From assembly GCF_025642115.1 (NCBI RefSeq), contig NZ_CP106753.1, positions 3,969,501 to 4,033,500 of the forward strand: DNA of 64,000 bases, written 5' to 3'. The position numbers and the translations under genes are program-made. Shown here piece after piece: positions 55,401-61,832 of the stretch. Below the pieces are notes generated by a model. That model was not told where the DNA came from. It made no database searches and worked only from the letters and a program-made list of their open reading frames with translations. Position 1 is the first letter of the stretch. Each line of letters opens with the position of its first letter. The DNA comes from Chitiniphilus purpureus. Lineage in GTDB: Bacteria; Pseudomonadota; Gammaproteobacteria; Burkholderiales; Chitinibacteraceae.

Positions 55401-57936
55401 CACTGGCGGCCTCGCCGGCGAAACCTATACGCTGGACCGGCTTGCACCGGCGGTCACCGGCGTCGCGGTGCCGGCCAACGGCACCTATGTGGCGGGCCAG
55501 CACCTCGACTTCACCGTCAACTTCAACGAGAGCATCACGGTCGACACCACCGGCGGCACGCCGCGCCTTGCCGTCACGCTCGACAGCGGCGGCACCGTCT
55601 ACGCCGACTACCTGTCCGGCTCGGGTTCCGGCGCCCTCACCTTCCGCCTCACCGTTGCCAGCGGCCAGTTGGACGCCGACGGCATCACGCTGGGCAGCGG
55701 CATCGACGCCAACGGCGGCACGCTGCGCGATGCGGTCGGCAACGACGCCGGAGTCATCCTCAACGGCGTCGGCGCCACCACCGGCGTGCGGATCGATGCC
55801 ATCGATCCGACCATTGCCAGCGTCACCGTGCCGGCCGCCGGCCGCTACAACGCCGGCGATGTGCTCACCTTCACCGTCAACCTGTCCGAGCCGGTCACCG
55901 TCGATACCGGCGGTGGCACGCCCCGGCTCGCGCTCGACCTGGGCGGGACCACCGTCTACGCCGCATATGTCTCCGGCGCCGGCCCCGGCGCGCTGCAGTT
56001 CCAATACACCGTGCAGCCCGGCGACAACGACGGCAACGGCATCGCCGTCACTGCATTGCAGGCCAACGGCGGCCTGCTGCGCGACAGCGCCGGCAATACC
56101 GCCAGCCTCGCCCTGCAGAACGTGGGCGACACCAGCGCCGTGCTGGTCGACACCCAGGCCCCGGCGCCCGTCGCCGTCGCCCGGCTCGACGCCACGCCGA
56201 CGAATGCCGCCACCATCAGCTACACCGTCAGCTTCAGTGAGGCGGTCGGCGGTGTCGACGCGGCCGACTTCGCGCTCAGCACCAGCGGCTCGGCCAGCGG
56301 CAGCATCACCGCGGTCACCCAGCTCGATGCCACCACCTTCCGCGTCCAGATCGCCAATCTGGCCGGCAGCGGCACGCTGCGGCTCGATCTGAACGGCACC
56401 GGCATCGCCGACCTTGCCGGCAACCCGCTCACTGGCGGCCTCGCCGGCGAAACCTATACGCTGGACCGGCTTGCACCGGCGGTCACCGGCGTCGCGGTGC
56501 CGGCCAACGGCACCTATGTGGCGGGCCAGCACCTCGACTTCACCGTCAACTTCAACGAGAGCATCACGGTCGACACCACCGGCGGCACGCCGCGCCTTGC
56601 CGTCACGCTCGACAGCGGCGGCACCGTCTACGCCGACTACCTGTCCGGCTCGGGTTCCGGCGCCCTCACCTTCCGCCTCACCGTTGCCAGCGGCCAGTTG
56701 GACGCCGACGGCATCACGCTGGGCAGCGGCATCGACGCCAACGGCGGCACGCTGCGCGATGCCACCGGCAATGCCGCCCAGCCCACACTGGCCGGCCTGC
56801 CGGTCACCGATGGCATCAGGATCGATGCCCAGGCGCCGCAGGCGCAGATCACACTGGCCGATCCCAATCCCATCCGGTCGGGCACGGTGCACTTCACCGT
56901 CACCTTCAGCGAAGTGGTCAGCGGGGTGGACAGGGCTGATTTCGCGCTGCTTGCCGGCGGCAATGCCAGCGGCACGATCACCTCGGTCACCCAGGTCGAT
57001 GCCCGTACCTATTCGGTGCAGGTCGATGGCGTGGGCGGCAATGGCACGCTGGCGCTTGCGTTGAGCGCCCAAGGCAGCGGCATTGCCGATGGGGTGGGCA
57101 ATCCGCTGAGCGACAGTGCCATCAGCCCGGCCTACAACGTACGCCCCAACACGCTGCCGGTTCCGGCACCCGTCCCCGCACCGGTGACACCGCCGTCCGG
57201 GCCCAGCACGCCGATCGTCATCACCCCGGTCGCACCACCGGTCACGTTGTCACCCACCGACCCGGTCGCCCCGGTCGACGCTCCGACACTGACCCTGGGT
57301 GGCGATGGCAGTGCGGCGGGATCGGGCATCGCCGCACTGCTCAACCCGCTCTCGGCCGATCCGCTGGCACCGGGCGGCAACAGCACGTTCGCCCCGGTGG
57401 AAGTCCGCGCTTCGTTCATCGAACTGGGGGTCGGCAGTGGTGCCGGACTGCAGGCCATGCCCGACATCGGCGACTACGCGGCGCAGGCCGGGCAGCCGAT
57501 CAGCATCGGGTTGCCGATCTCCACCTTCACCCACAGCGAGAAGAACGTCGAGATCACGCTGGAAGTGCGTCTGGCCGATGGGCGCCCGCTGCCCAACTGG
57601 CTCAAGTTCGACCCGGTGACCGGTTCGCTTTCCGGCACTCCGCCCAAGGGCCTCAACCAGAAGCTGGTGATCGAGGTGATCGCACGCGACAGCAAGGGCA
57701 ACCGGGCCACCAGCCACCTTGATCTGATGGTGCGCTCGACCGAGCCGCGTGCCGAAGCCGTCGACATGGCGCCGCTGCGCGCTGCCTTCGCCCTGCCGGC
57801 TGCCGAACGTGACGTGGCGCAGGGCAAGCCGGCGCTCGCCCAGCAGTTCGATCAGTTCGGCCGCCCGGCCCGCCAGGCGGCAGGCGATGCCCTGCTGCGG
57901 CACCTGCAGCTGAGCAGAGCCCAGGAGACCGTCTGA
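49459..57936 (+). CDS. giant LEPR-motif/DUF4347 repeat surface protein
   Basis: 2825 residues. N-terminus with LEPRIMFDAA (23-32), then DUF4347 at about 97-237 with a His (153, SHG) and Cys (196, YGC) motif. Residues ~270-400 form one beta-rich domain; many cadherin-like/VCBS and Ig-like repeats follow (typical hinge V-N-D-A-P-T), then about 2.3 near-identical 343-residue units (about 1661-2430) with three subdomains each, and a C-terminal putative-Ig domain (2645-2760). No RTX nonapeptides and no clear signal peptide. GGGAG precedes the ATG. Likely an adhesin or biofilm protein exported by the TolC/HlyD genes downstream. Confidence 0.85.
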   Translation: MKTRATAQPTSHAPAGRAWLRALEPRIMFDAAALATAADAGAEAAKPATRHIDAPDHPAGDASASVAETATRQGGQRQALITPGEVEERLAGARPGREVVFVDGAIVDARQLVDSLEPGVEVVTLDPDGDGLAQIAEYLKGRQGIDAIHIVSHGSLGQITLGNVTLDQAALPARAATLDAIGQSLGEQGDIFLYGCYVGQGRQGQSFVDAFSRLTGADVAASTDMTSGSQRGGDWELEYRSGAVTSTLDLAGAWSDYAGALVSIPSNVTIDFTGEGFVEAADHGSNVFTKGDVKITYSAANWFQDVDDGQGSSPGLFAGAFTGVETVTIETTSGNEFDFVSFFINAFGGGFASVEGFRNGASTGVQTTGTGFGQANGSFTALLNDGIFNNVDRVVITSNAGGFFDVFDSFVLHTVPSNPPSLAATGTNPGFTENGSAVDLFSGITANTNDSGQKFTGATFTVSNVSNGASEILTIGGTDIGLNNGNSGTIPGIGSYSVTVAGATATVTLTGLSRDNSQMGSLIDAITYRNSSDNPGSSSRVITITGIADDGANNNTATPNIASTVTVTPVNDAPTLSPANDTAAYTEGGTAAVLSPSLTVSDADSTTLSSATVTISDFRSGDVLSVGNANGYTVNYNAGTGVLTLTGAGNAAALQTALRSVTYSSTSDDPTFGGTDGTRQINITVTDNGGASSTAATSQVAVTAVNDAPTLSAGPYTWTATTEDATSTAVTVSSLLTSLSAGDLDSASVGVAITASSGNGTWQYSTDGSNWYGVGTVSGNAALLLSASSQLRFVPDGQNGGAPTLGLRAWDQSSGSVTVGSTRSTADASTNGGSTAFSSTAAQANLTVSSVNDAPVLTPIGPTLNGLTDTDVNWVGQAVSSFAGANTNDVDSGAVKGIAITGLNPGNGTWQYSMNGGASWQDIGSVSSSTALLLRSSDRVRFVPDGVNGTNADITYHAWDQSGATSGQQGNKVDASATGGSSPFSSATDTASITVTAVNDAPLVTSSGGSTAFVEGDNVTSTPVAIDGGITISDSDSPLLYGATVQITGNFQSTQDVLAFTGNPAIMGDITGSYDSNTGTLTLTSAGGASAAQWQAALRAVTYSNSSENPVTTDRTISFIVDDGAASSTAANRTVTVTRTNDAPIVTVPGSIPVLEDVASALTGISFSDADAGAGSVTVTLSVPSGTLSAISGGGVTIGGTAAAMTLAGSISDINAFIAGGNVSFQTALNSSTNVTLTASIDDNGLAGGAARNDSDTVALTVTAVNDTPAISAPASINVTEDVPQVLTGISFSDIDAGSGAVSVQFSVAPGSGTLAAGSAAGVTVLGSGTGTLSLTGTLADINAFVAGGAVSFTTANNATGNVVLSLVIDDGGHTGTGGNQTDNTTVTLVVSAENDAPVNNVPGTQTMLQDGVLIFSSGNGNAVAIADVDAGGGTVRVTLTASNGLISLGSTAGLAFSIGSGTGDSTMTFDGSIVDINNALAGLSFAPTAGYHGTASLQITTNDLGLAGNGGNQTDTDLITITVAQPNPAVVSVAGGSPDGGYKVGDTISISVTFDQAVTVSGGTPTLLLETGATDRLASYVSGSGSNTLTFSYTVQPGDLATDLDYQSTAALVLNGATIRNAASNDAFLTLPATGSANALAGQSDLVIDGVAPAVATVTVPANGTYVAGQHLDFIVNFNESITVDTTGGTPRLAVTLDSGGTVYADYLSGSGSGTLTFRLTIASGQLDADGITLGSGIDANGGTLRDAVGNDAGVTLNGVGATTGVRIDAIDPTIASVTVPAAGRYNAGDVLTFTVNLSEPVTVDTGGGTPRLALDLGGTTVYAAYVSGAGTGALQFQYTVQPGDNDGNGIAVTALQANGGLLRDSAGNTASLALQNVGDTSAVLVDTQAPAPVAVARLDATPTNAATISYTVSFSEAVGGVDAADFALSTTGSASGSITAVTQLDATTFRVQIANLAGSGTLRLDLNGTGIADLAGNPLTGGLAGETYTLDRLAPAVTGVAVPANGTYVAGQHLDFTVNFNESITVDTTGGTPRLAVTLDSGGTVYADYLSGSGSGALTFRLTVASGQLDADGITLGSGIDANGGTLRDAVGNDAGVILNGVGATTGVRIDAIDPTIASVTVPAAGRYNAGDVLTFTVNLSEPVTVDTGGGTPRLALDLGGTTVYAAYVSGAGPGALQFQYTVQPGDNDGNGIAVTALQANGGLLRDSAGNTASLALQNVGDTSAVLVDTQAPAPVAVARLDATPTNAATISYTVSFSEAVGGVDAADFALSTSGSASGSITAVTQLDATTFRVQIANLAGSGTLRLDLNGTGIADLAGNPLTGGLAGETYTLDRLAPAVTGVAVPANGTYVAGQHLDFTVNFNESITVDTTGGTPRLAVTLDSGGTVYADYLSGSGSGALTFRLTVASGQLDADGITLGSGIDANGGTLRDATGNAAQPTLAGLPVTDGIRIDAQAPQAQITLADPNPIRSGTVHFTVTFSEVVSGVDRADFALLAGGNASGTITSVTQVDARTYSVQVDGVGGNGTLALALSAQGSGIADGVGNPLSDSAISPAYNVRPNTLPVPAPVPAPVTPPSGPSTPIVITPVAPPVTLSPTDPVAPVDAPTLTLGGDGSAAGSGIAALLNPLSADPLAPGGNSTFAPVEVRASFIELGVGSGAGLQAMPDIGDYAAQAGQPISIGLPISTFTHSEKNVEITLEVRLADGRPLPNWLKFDPVTGSLSGTPPKGLNQKLVIEVIARDSKGNRATSHLDLMVRSTEPRAEAVDMAPLRAAFALPAAERDVAQGKPALAQQFDQFGRPARQAAGDALLRHLQLSRAQETV
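54440..56761 (+). repeat. 1029-base in-frame tandem repeats in the giant protein
   Basis: About 2.3 copies with a period of exactly 1029 bases (343 codons): roughly 54440-55468, 55469-56497 and a partial copy to about 56761. Copies 1 and 2 differ at only about nine residues over 343; copy 3 is identical to copy 2, including synonymous sites, over about 280 bases. Each unit has three Ig-like subdomains. Confidence 0.92.
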
Positions 57937-58234
57937 TCCGCCGCGGCGGTCAGCACGCGGCCAACCGGAGGAACGACAGGATGAACCACATGGCATGCGC
58001 GACAGGACAAGGGGGCCGGACCACTCCGGCCCGTTGCCGGCCGCGCGTGCCGCCGATGCGATGGCTGCAGCGCACGCCGCCACGCCATCGTTCTGCACAA
58101 TGAACCCAGGCACCATGAACTAGGATGGAGCGCATGTCCCGGAACGAAACCTGCCCCCGCTCCCGGGCGACTCCGCTGCAGCGGCAGCCCCGGGGCGCCG
58201 TACCGGGCGATTGCCTGCACCCCTTATGACTCCC
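57937..58234 (+). other. gap between giant-protein gene and tolC-like gene
   Basis: 298 bases. Includes a short GC palindrome (CCGCCGCGGCGG) just after the stop and no T-run. No promoter was recognised, so the export genes may share the adhesin transcript or have an unseen promoter. Confidence 0.4.
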
Positions 58235-59758
58235 ATGCGAAAGGATAAATCGTTGGATATCACTACCCGCTTGCATTTGACCCCGATCGCGGCACTGCTT
58301 GCCGCGCTGCTGGGCGGTTGTGCCGTACAGCCGCAGGCGATCCCGGTGCAGGAGCGGCAGGCCGACCTCGCCCGCCAGCGCACTGCCATGTTCGCCGAGC
58401 AGGAGCCGCTCTCGGGCGCCATCACGCTGGAAGACGCGATGGCGCGTGCGCTCAAGTACAACCTCGATCACCGGCTCAAGCTGATGGAAGAGGCGCTGGC
58501 ACAGCGGCAGCTCGATCTGGCGCGCTGGGACCTGCTGCCCAGGCTGACCGCCGAAGCCGGTTATTTCTGGCGCAGCAACGAGCTGGCCTCCTCCTCGCGT
58601 GACTACGCGACCGGCGAGCAGTCGCTGGTGCCTTCCACCTCGTCCGACCGTACCCATGAAACCGCGGATCTCACGCTGTCCTGGAACGTGCTCGACTTCG
58701 GCGTGAGCTACTACGCGGCGCAGCAGCAGGCCGACCGGGTGCTGGTGCTGCGCGAGCGCCGGCGCAAGGTGATCCACCTGATGATGCAGCAGGTGCGGCA
58801 GGCGTACTGGCAGGCGGTGGGAGCGCAGCAGTTGGAGACCAAGGTCGAGCCCATCCTCAAGCTGACGCAGCAGGCGCTGGATGACTCGCGCAGGATCGAG
58901 CAGGAAAAGCTGCAGGCTCCGCTCGATACGCTCAACTACCAGCGCCAGTTGCTCGACATCCTGCGCCAGCTCGAAGCGGTGCGCGACGAGCTGGCGCAGG
59001 CCAAGCCACGGCTCGCGTCGATCATGAACGTGCCGCCGGGCTCGCCGTACACCCTCACGCAGCCGGAGGGCTTTGCCACGCCGCGCCTGCCGATCGCGCC
59101 CGAGGCCATGGAGGAAACGGCGCTGGTGCACCGCCCCGAACTCGTCGAAGCCGGCTACAACGAGCGGATCGGCCTGTGGGAGACCAGGAAGGCGATGGCC
59201 AAGCTGCTGCCCGGCCTCAACATCGAGCTGGGCGTCAACTACGACAGCGACAGCTACCTCGTGCACCAGTCCTGGCGCGACCTGGGGCTGCGCGTGAGCT
59301 GGAACCTCCTCAACCTGCTCAACTACAAGAACATCCGCGGCAGCGCGCAGGCGCAATACGAGGTGGCGCAACAGCAGCATCTGGCGCTGAACATGGCGGT
59401 GCTCACGCAGGTACACGTGGCCTATCGCGACTACCTGGGCCGCAAACGCCAGTTCGAGCTGTCCAACGACATGAACGAAGTGGACCAGCGCATCCTGACC
59501 CACACCCGCAACGCGGCCAAGGCCGACGCGCAGGGCAAGCTCAACGAGATCCGCGCGCAGGCGAGCGCCGTGATGTCCGAGCTGCGCCTGTACCAGACCT
59601 ATGGCGCGCTGCAGAACGCCTACGGGCAGATGCTCGCCACGCTCGGGCTCGATCCGCTGCCTGACGAAGTGCGCGCGCACGACCTGGGCACGCTGCGCGA
59701 GGCCATCGTCGAGCGCGAGAAACAGTTGGTGGAGGTCGACGCGGAGCCACGCCGATGA
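58235..59758 (+). CDS. TolC-family outer-membrane channel lipoprotein
   Basis: 507 residues (start choice 58226-58253 uncertain). N-terminal lipoprotein-like signal (LTPIAALLAALLGGC), then the OEP coiled-coil fold in two repeats: EDAMARALKYNLDHRLKLMEEA and later ETRKAMAKLLPGLNIELGVNYD. Forms the outer-membrane exit duct. Lipid-anchored TolC homologues pair with RND or type I systems; here it overlaps the adaptor gene by 4 bases. Confidence 0.88.
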   Translation: MRKDKSLDITTRLHLTPIAALLAALLGGCAVQPQAIPVQERQADLARQRTAMFAEQEPLSGAITLEDAMARALKYNLDHRLKLMEEALAQRQLDLARWDLLPRLTAEAGYFWRSNELASSSRDYATGEQSLVPSTSSDRTHETADLTLSWNVLDFGVSYYAAQQQADRVLVLRERRRKVIHLMMQQVRQAYWQAVGAQQLETKVEPILKLTQQALDDSRRIEQEKLQAPLDTLNYQRQLLDILRQLEAVRDELAQAKPRLASIMNVPPGSPYTLTQPEGFATPRLPIAPEAMEETALVHRPELVEAGYNERIGLWETRKAMAKLLPGLNIELGVNYDSDSYLVHQSWRDLGLRVSWNLLNLLNYKNIRGSAQAQYEVAQQQHLALNMAVLTQVHVAYRDYLGRKRQFELSNDMNEVDQRILTHTRNAAKADAQGKLNEIRAQASAVMSELRLYQTYGALQNAYGQMLATLGLDPLPDEVRAHDLGTLREAIVEREKQLVEVDAEPRR

Positions 59759-60498
59759 TGCGGCGCCTGCTGCCGGCGGCGCTGCTGCTGACGGCCGTGG
59801 TGCAGGCCGCGCCACCCGCCGCCGGCAATGCCGGCAAGGACAATCGGATCCGTACGCAGTTGGCCGCGCGTGAATCGGTGGTGGTGGCAAGCGAGCTCAA
59901 TGCCAAGATCGCGCGACTGCCATGGAAGGAAGGCGACGCCTTCCGCGCGGGTCAGGCGCTGGTGTCGTTCGACTGCAGCCTGTTCCAGGCCCAGCTGCGC
60001 AAGGCCGACGCCGGTGCCGAGGCCGCGCGCAAGCTGCTGGAAGTGAACACCCGGCTCGCCGAACTCAATTCGGTCGGCAAGCTCGAGGTGGAGCAGGCGC
60101 AGGCCAAGGTCAAGGAGTCGGCGGCCGAGGCGGCCTATATGCGCGCCACCGTCAGCCGCTGCACCATCCCCGCCCCCTTCTCCGGCCGCGTCGCCAAGCG
60201 GTTGGCCAATGCGCACGAGTTCGTCACGCCGGGCAAGCCGTTGCTGGAGATCGTCGACGTCAGCGCGCTGGAAGTGCAGATGATCATCCCGTCGCGCTGG
60301 CTCGCCAGGATCAAGCCCGGGACCCGGTTCACCGTCGAGGTGGATGAACTCGGCCAGAGCTATCCGGCCGTGGTGTCGCGGATCGGTGCGCGGATCGACC
60401 CGGTCAGCCAGTCCATCTCGCTCACCGGCAGGATCGAGGGCCAACACCCCGCGCTGCTGCCCGGCATGAGCGGCTGGGCCAGCTTCCCCGCGCGATGA
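59755..60498 (+). CDS. HlyD/RND-type periplasmic adaptor, small
   Basis: 247 residues. Signal peptide (LLPAALLLTAVVQAA), a short alpha-hairpin (AELNSVGKLEVEQAQAKVKESAAEA) and the lipoyl/beta-barrel parts with CTIPAPFSGRVAKRLANAHEFV and a final LTGRIEGQHPALLPGMSG typical of membrane-fusion proteins. Adaptor between inner-membrane component and TolC. Overlaps both neighbours by 4 bases. Confidence 0.88.
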   Translation: MMRRLLPAALLLTAVVQAAPPAAGNAGKDNRIRTQLAARESVVVASELNAKIARLPWKEGDAFRAGQALVSFDCSLFQAQLRKADAGAEAARKLLEVNTRLAELNSVGKLEVEQAQAKVKESAAEAAYMRATVSRCTIPAPFSGRVAKRLANAHEFVTPGKPLLEIVDVSALEVQMIIPSRWLARIKPGTRFTVEVDELGQSYPAVVSRIGARIDPVSQSISLTGRIEGQHPALLPGMSGWASFPAR

Positions 60499-61826
60499 CG
60501 CAAACGAGCGCAGTCGACGCGCTGGTCACCCTGGTCCAGCTGGAACGGCGTGCCCGCGAAGCGCAGAGCCCTGAGGCGCTGGGCTTTGTGATGGTGAACG
60601 AGACGCTGGCACTGGTGCCGTACCGCCAGGCGGCGTTCTGGTCAGACAGCGGCCTCGGGCAGGTAGCGGCGGTGTCGGGGCTGCCGCAGGTGGACCCGAA
60701 CGCGCCCTACCTGCAGTGGCTAGGCCGGTTGTGCCGTGCGCTGCACCAGGCCCACACCGCGACCACACCGCTCGACGCCGCAAGCGCCCCCGCCGGGCAG
60801 GCGGCCGACTGGGCCGACTGGCTGCCGGCCCACGCGCTGTGGCTGCCACTGACCGACGAGGCCGGCCTGCGCGAAGGCGGCCTGCTGCTGGCACGCGATA
60901 CGCCCTTCAACGAGCATGAGCGCGCCGTGCTGGCCGAACTGGTGCATGCCTACGCGCACGCGCTGGCCGCCTTCCGCCCACGGCGCAGCACTGCGCAGCG
61001 CTTCAAGGCGGCACTGCGGCTGAACCGGGTGCGGCGGCGCATCCTGCTGGCGCTCTTGGGGGTGTGTCTGTTTCCGGTCCGCCTGACCGTGCTGGCACCG
61101 GCCGAAGTGGTGCCGCGCGATCCGTTCCTGGTGCGCGCGCCGCTTGATGGCGTGGTCGAACGCTTCTTCGTGCAGCCGAGTCAGGCGGTCGCGGCCGGCG
61201 CGCCGCTGTTCAGCCTCGATACGGTGACGCTGCAGGCACGGCGCGCGCTGGCGCAACGGGCGTACGACACCGCGCAGGAGGAATACCGGCAGTCGGCCCA
61301 GCTGGCGGTGACCGACGACGAGGGCCGGGTCAAGCTGGCGCAAAGCCGCGGCGAGCTGGAACAGAAGGCGCTGGAGCTTGAGTACACCACCGAGCAGCTC
61401 GACCGGGTGCAGGTCAAGGCCGACCGGGCTGGGGTCGCGGTGTTCGACGATGTCAACGACTGGCAGGGCAAGGCGGTGGTGGTCGGCGAGAAGGTGCTGC
61501 TGCTGGCCGATCCGGCCAAGGTGGAGCTATTGGCGCAGATGCCGGTGGCCGAGCAGATCCCGCTGCAGCCGGGCACGGTGATCGCGCTCTATCCCAGTGC
61601 CGATCCCACCCGCGCCTACGAGGCACGCATCGTCAGCGTGGCCTACAGCGCCGGCGAGACCGACGAGGGCGTACTCGCCTATCGGGTACGCGCCCGGTTC
61701 GAGGCCGGTGCCCCGCCACGGCTGGGCCTGCGTGGCACTGCACGGCTGCCCGGCAGCTGGGTGCCGTTCGCCTACTACGCGCTGCGCCGCCCGTTCGCAG
61801 TGGCGCGGCAATGGCTGGGTTGGTAG
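60495..61826 (+). CDS. GAF-like/HlyD fusion adaptor
   Basis: 443 residues. The first ~155 residues look like a GAF-type sensor domain (FVMVNETLALVPYRQAAFW, LREGGLLLARDTPFNEHERAVLAELV). A membrane helix (RRRILLALLGVCLFPVRLTVL) follows at about 178-198, then a lipoyl-barrel HlyD domain with VVPRDPFLVRAPLDGVV and a coiled coil (RRALAQRAYDTAQEEYRQSAQL). So it has a cytoplasmic sensor with a periplasmic adaptor. Overlaps the small adaptor by 4 bases; ligand unknown. Confidence 0.75.
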   Translation: MTQTSAVDALVTLVQLERRAREAQSPEALGFVMVNETLALVPYRQAAFWSDSGLGQVAAVSGLPQVDPNAPYLQWLGRLCRALHQAHTATTPLDAASAPAGQAADWADWLPAHALWLPLTDEAGLREGGLLLARDTPFNEHERAVLAELVHAYAHALAAFRPRRSTAQRFKAALRLNRVRRRILLALLGVCLFPVRLTVLAPAEVVPRDPFLVRAPLDGVVERFFVQPSQAVAAGAPLFSLDTVTLQARRALAQRAYDTAQEEYRQSAQLAVTDDEGRVKLAQSRGELEQKALELEYTTEQLDRVQVKADRAGVAVFDDVNDWQGKAVVVGEKVLLLADPAKVELLAQMPVAEQIPLQPGTVIALYPSADPTRAYEARIVSVAYSAGETDEGVLAYRVRARFEAGAPPRLGLRGTARLPGSWVPFAYYALRRPFAVARQWLGW

Positions 61827-61832
61827 CCCGCG

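Noticed and set aside
53800..57072. 1090-codon open frame on the minus strand opposite the giant protein
   Set aside because: It is a by-product of the GC-rich, repeat-containing sequence: its translation mirrors the plus-strand repeats and is full of Arg, Asp and Gly with no family match. The plus-strand frame has a ribosome site and recognisable domains.
49459..57936. RTX-type calcium-binding toxin or adhesin
   Set aside because: No G-G-x-G-x-D nonapeptides were found; the repeats are Ig-, cadherin- and VCBS-like.
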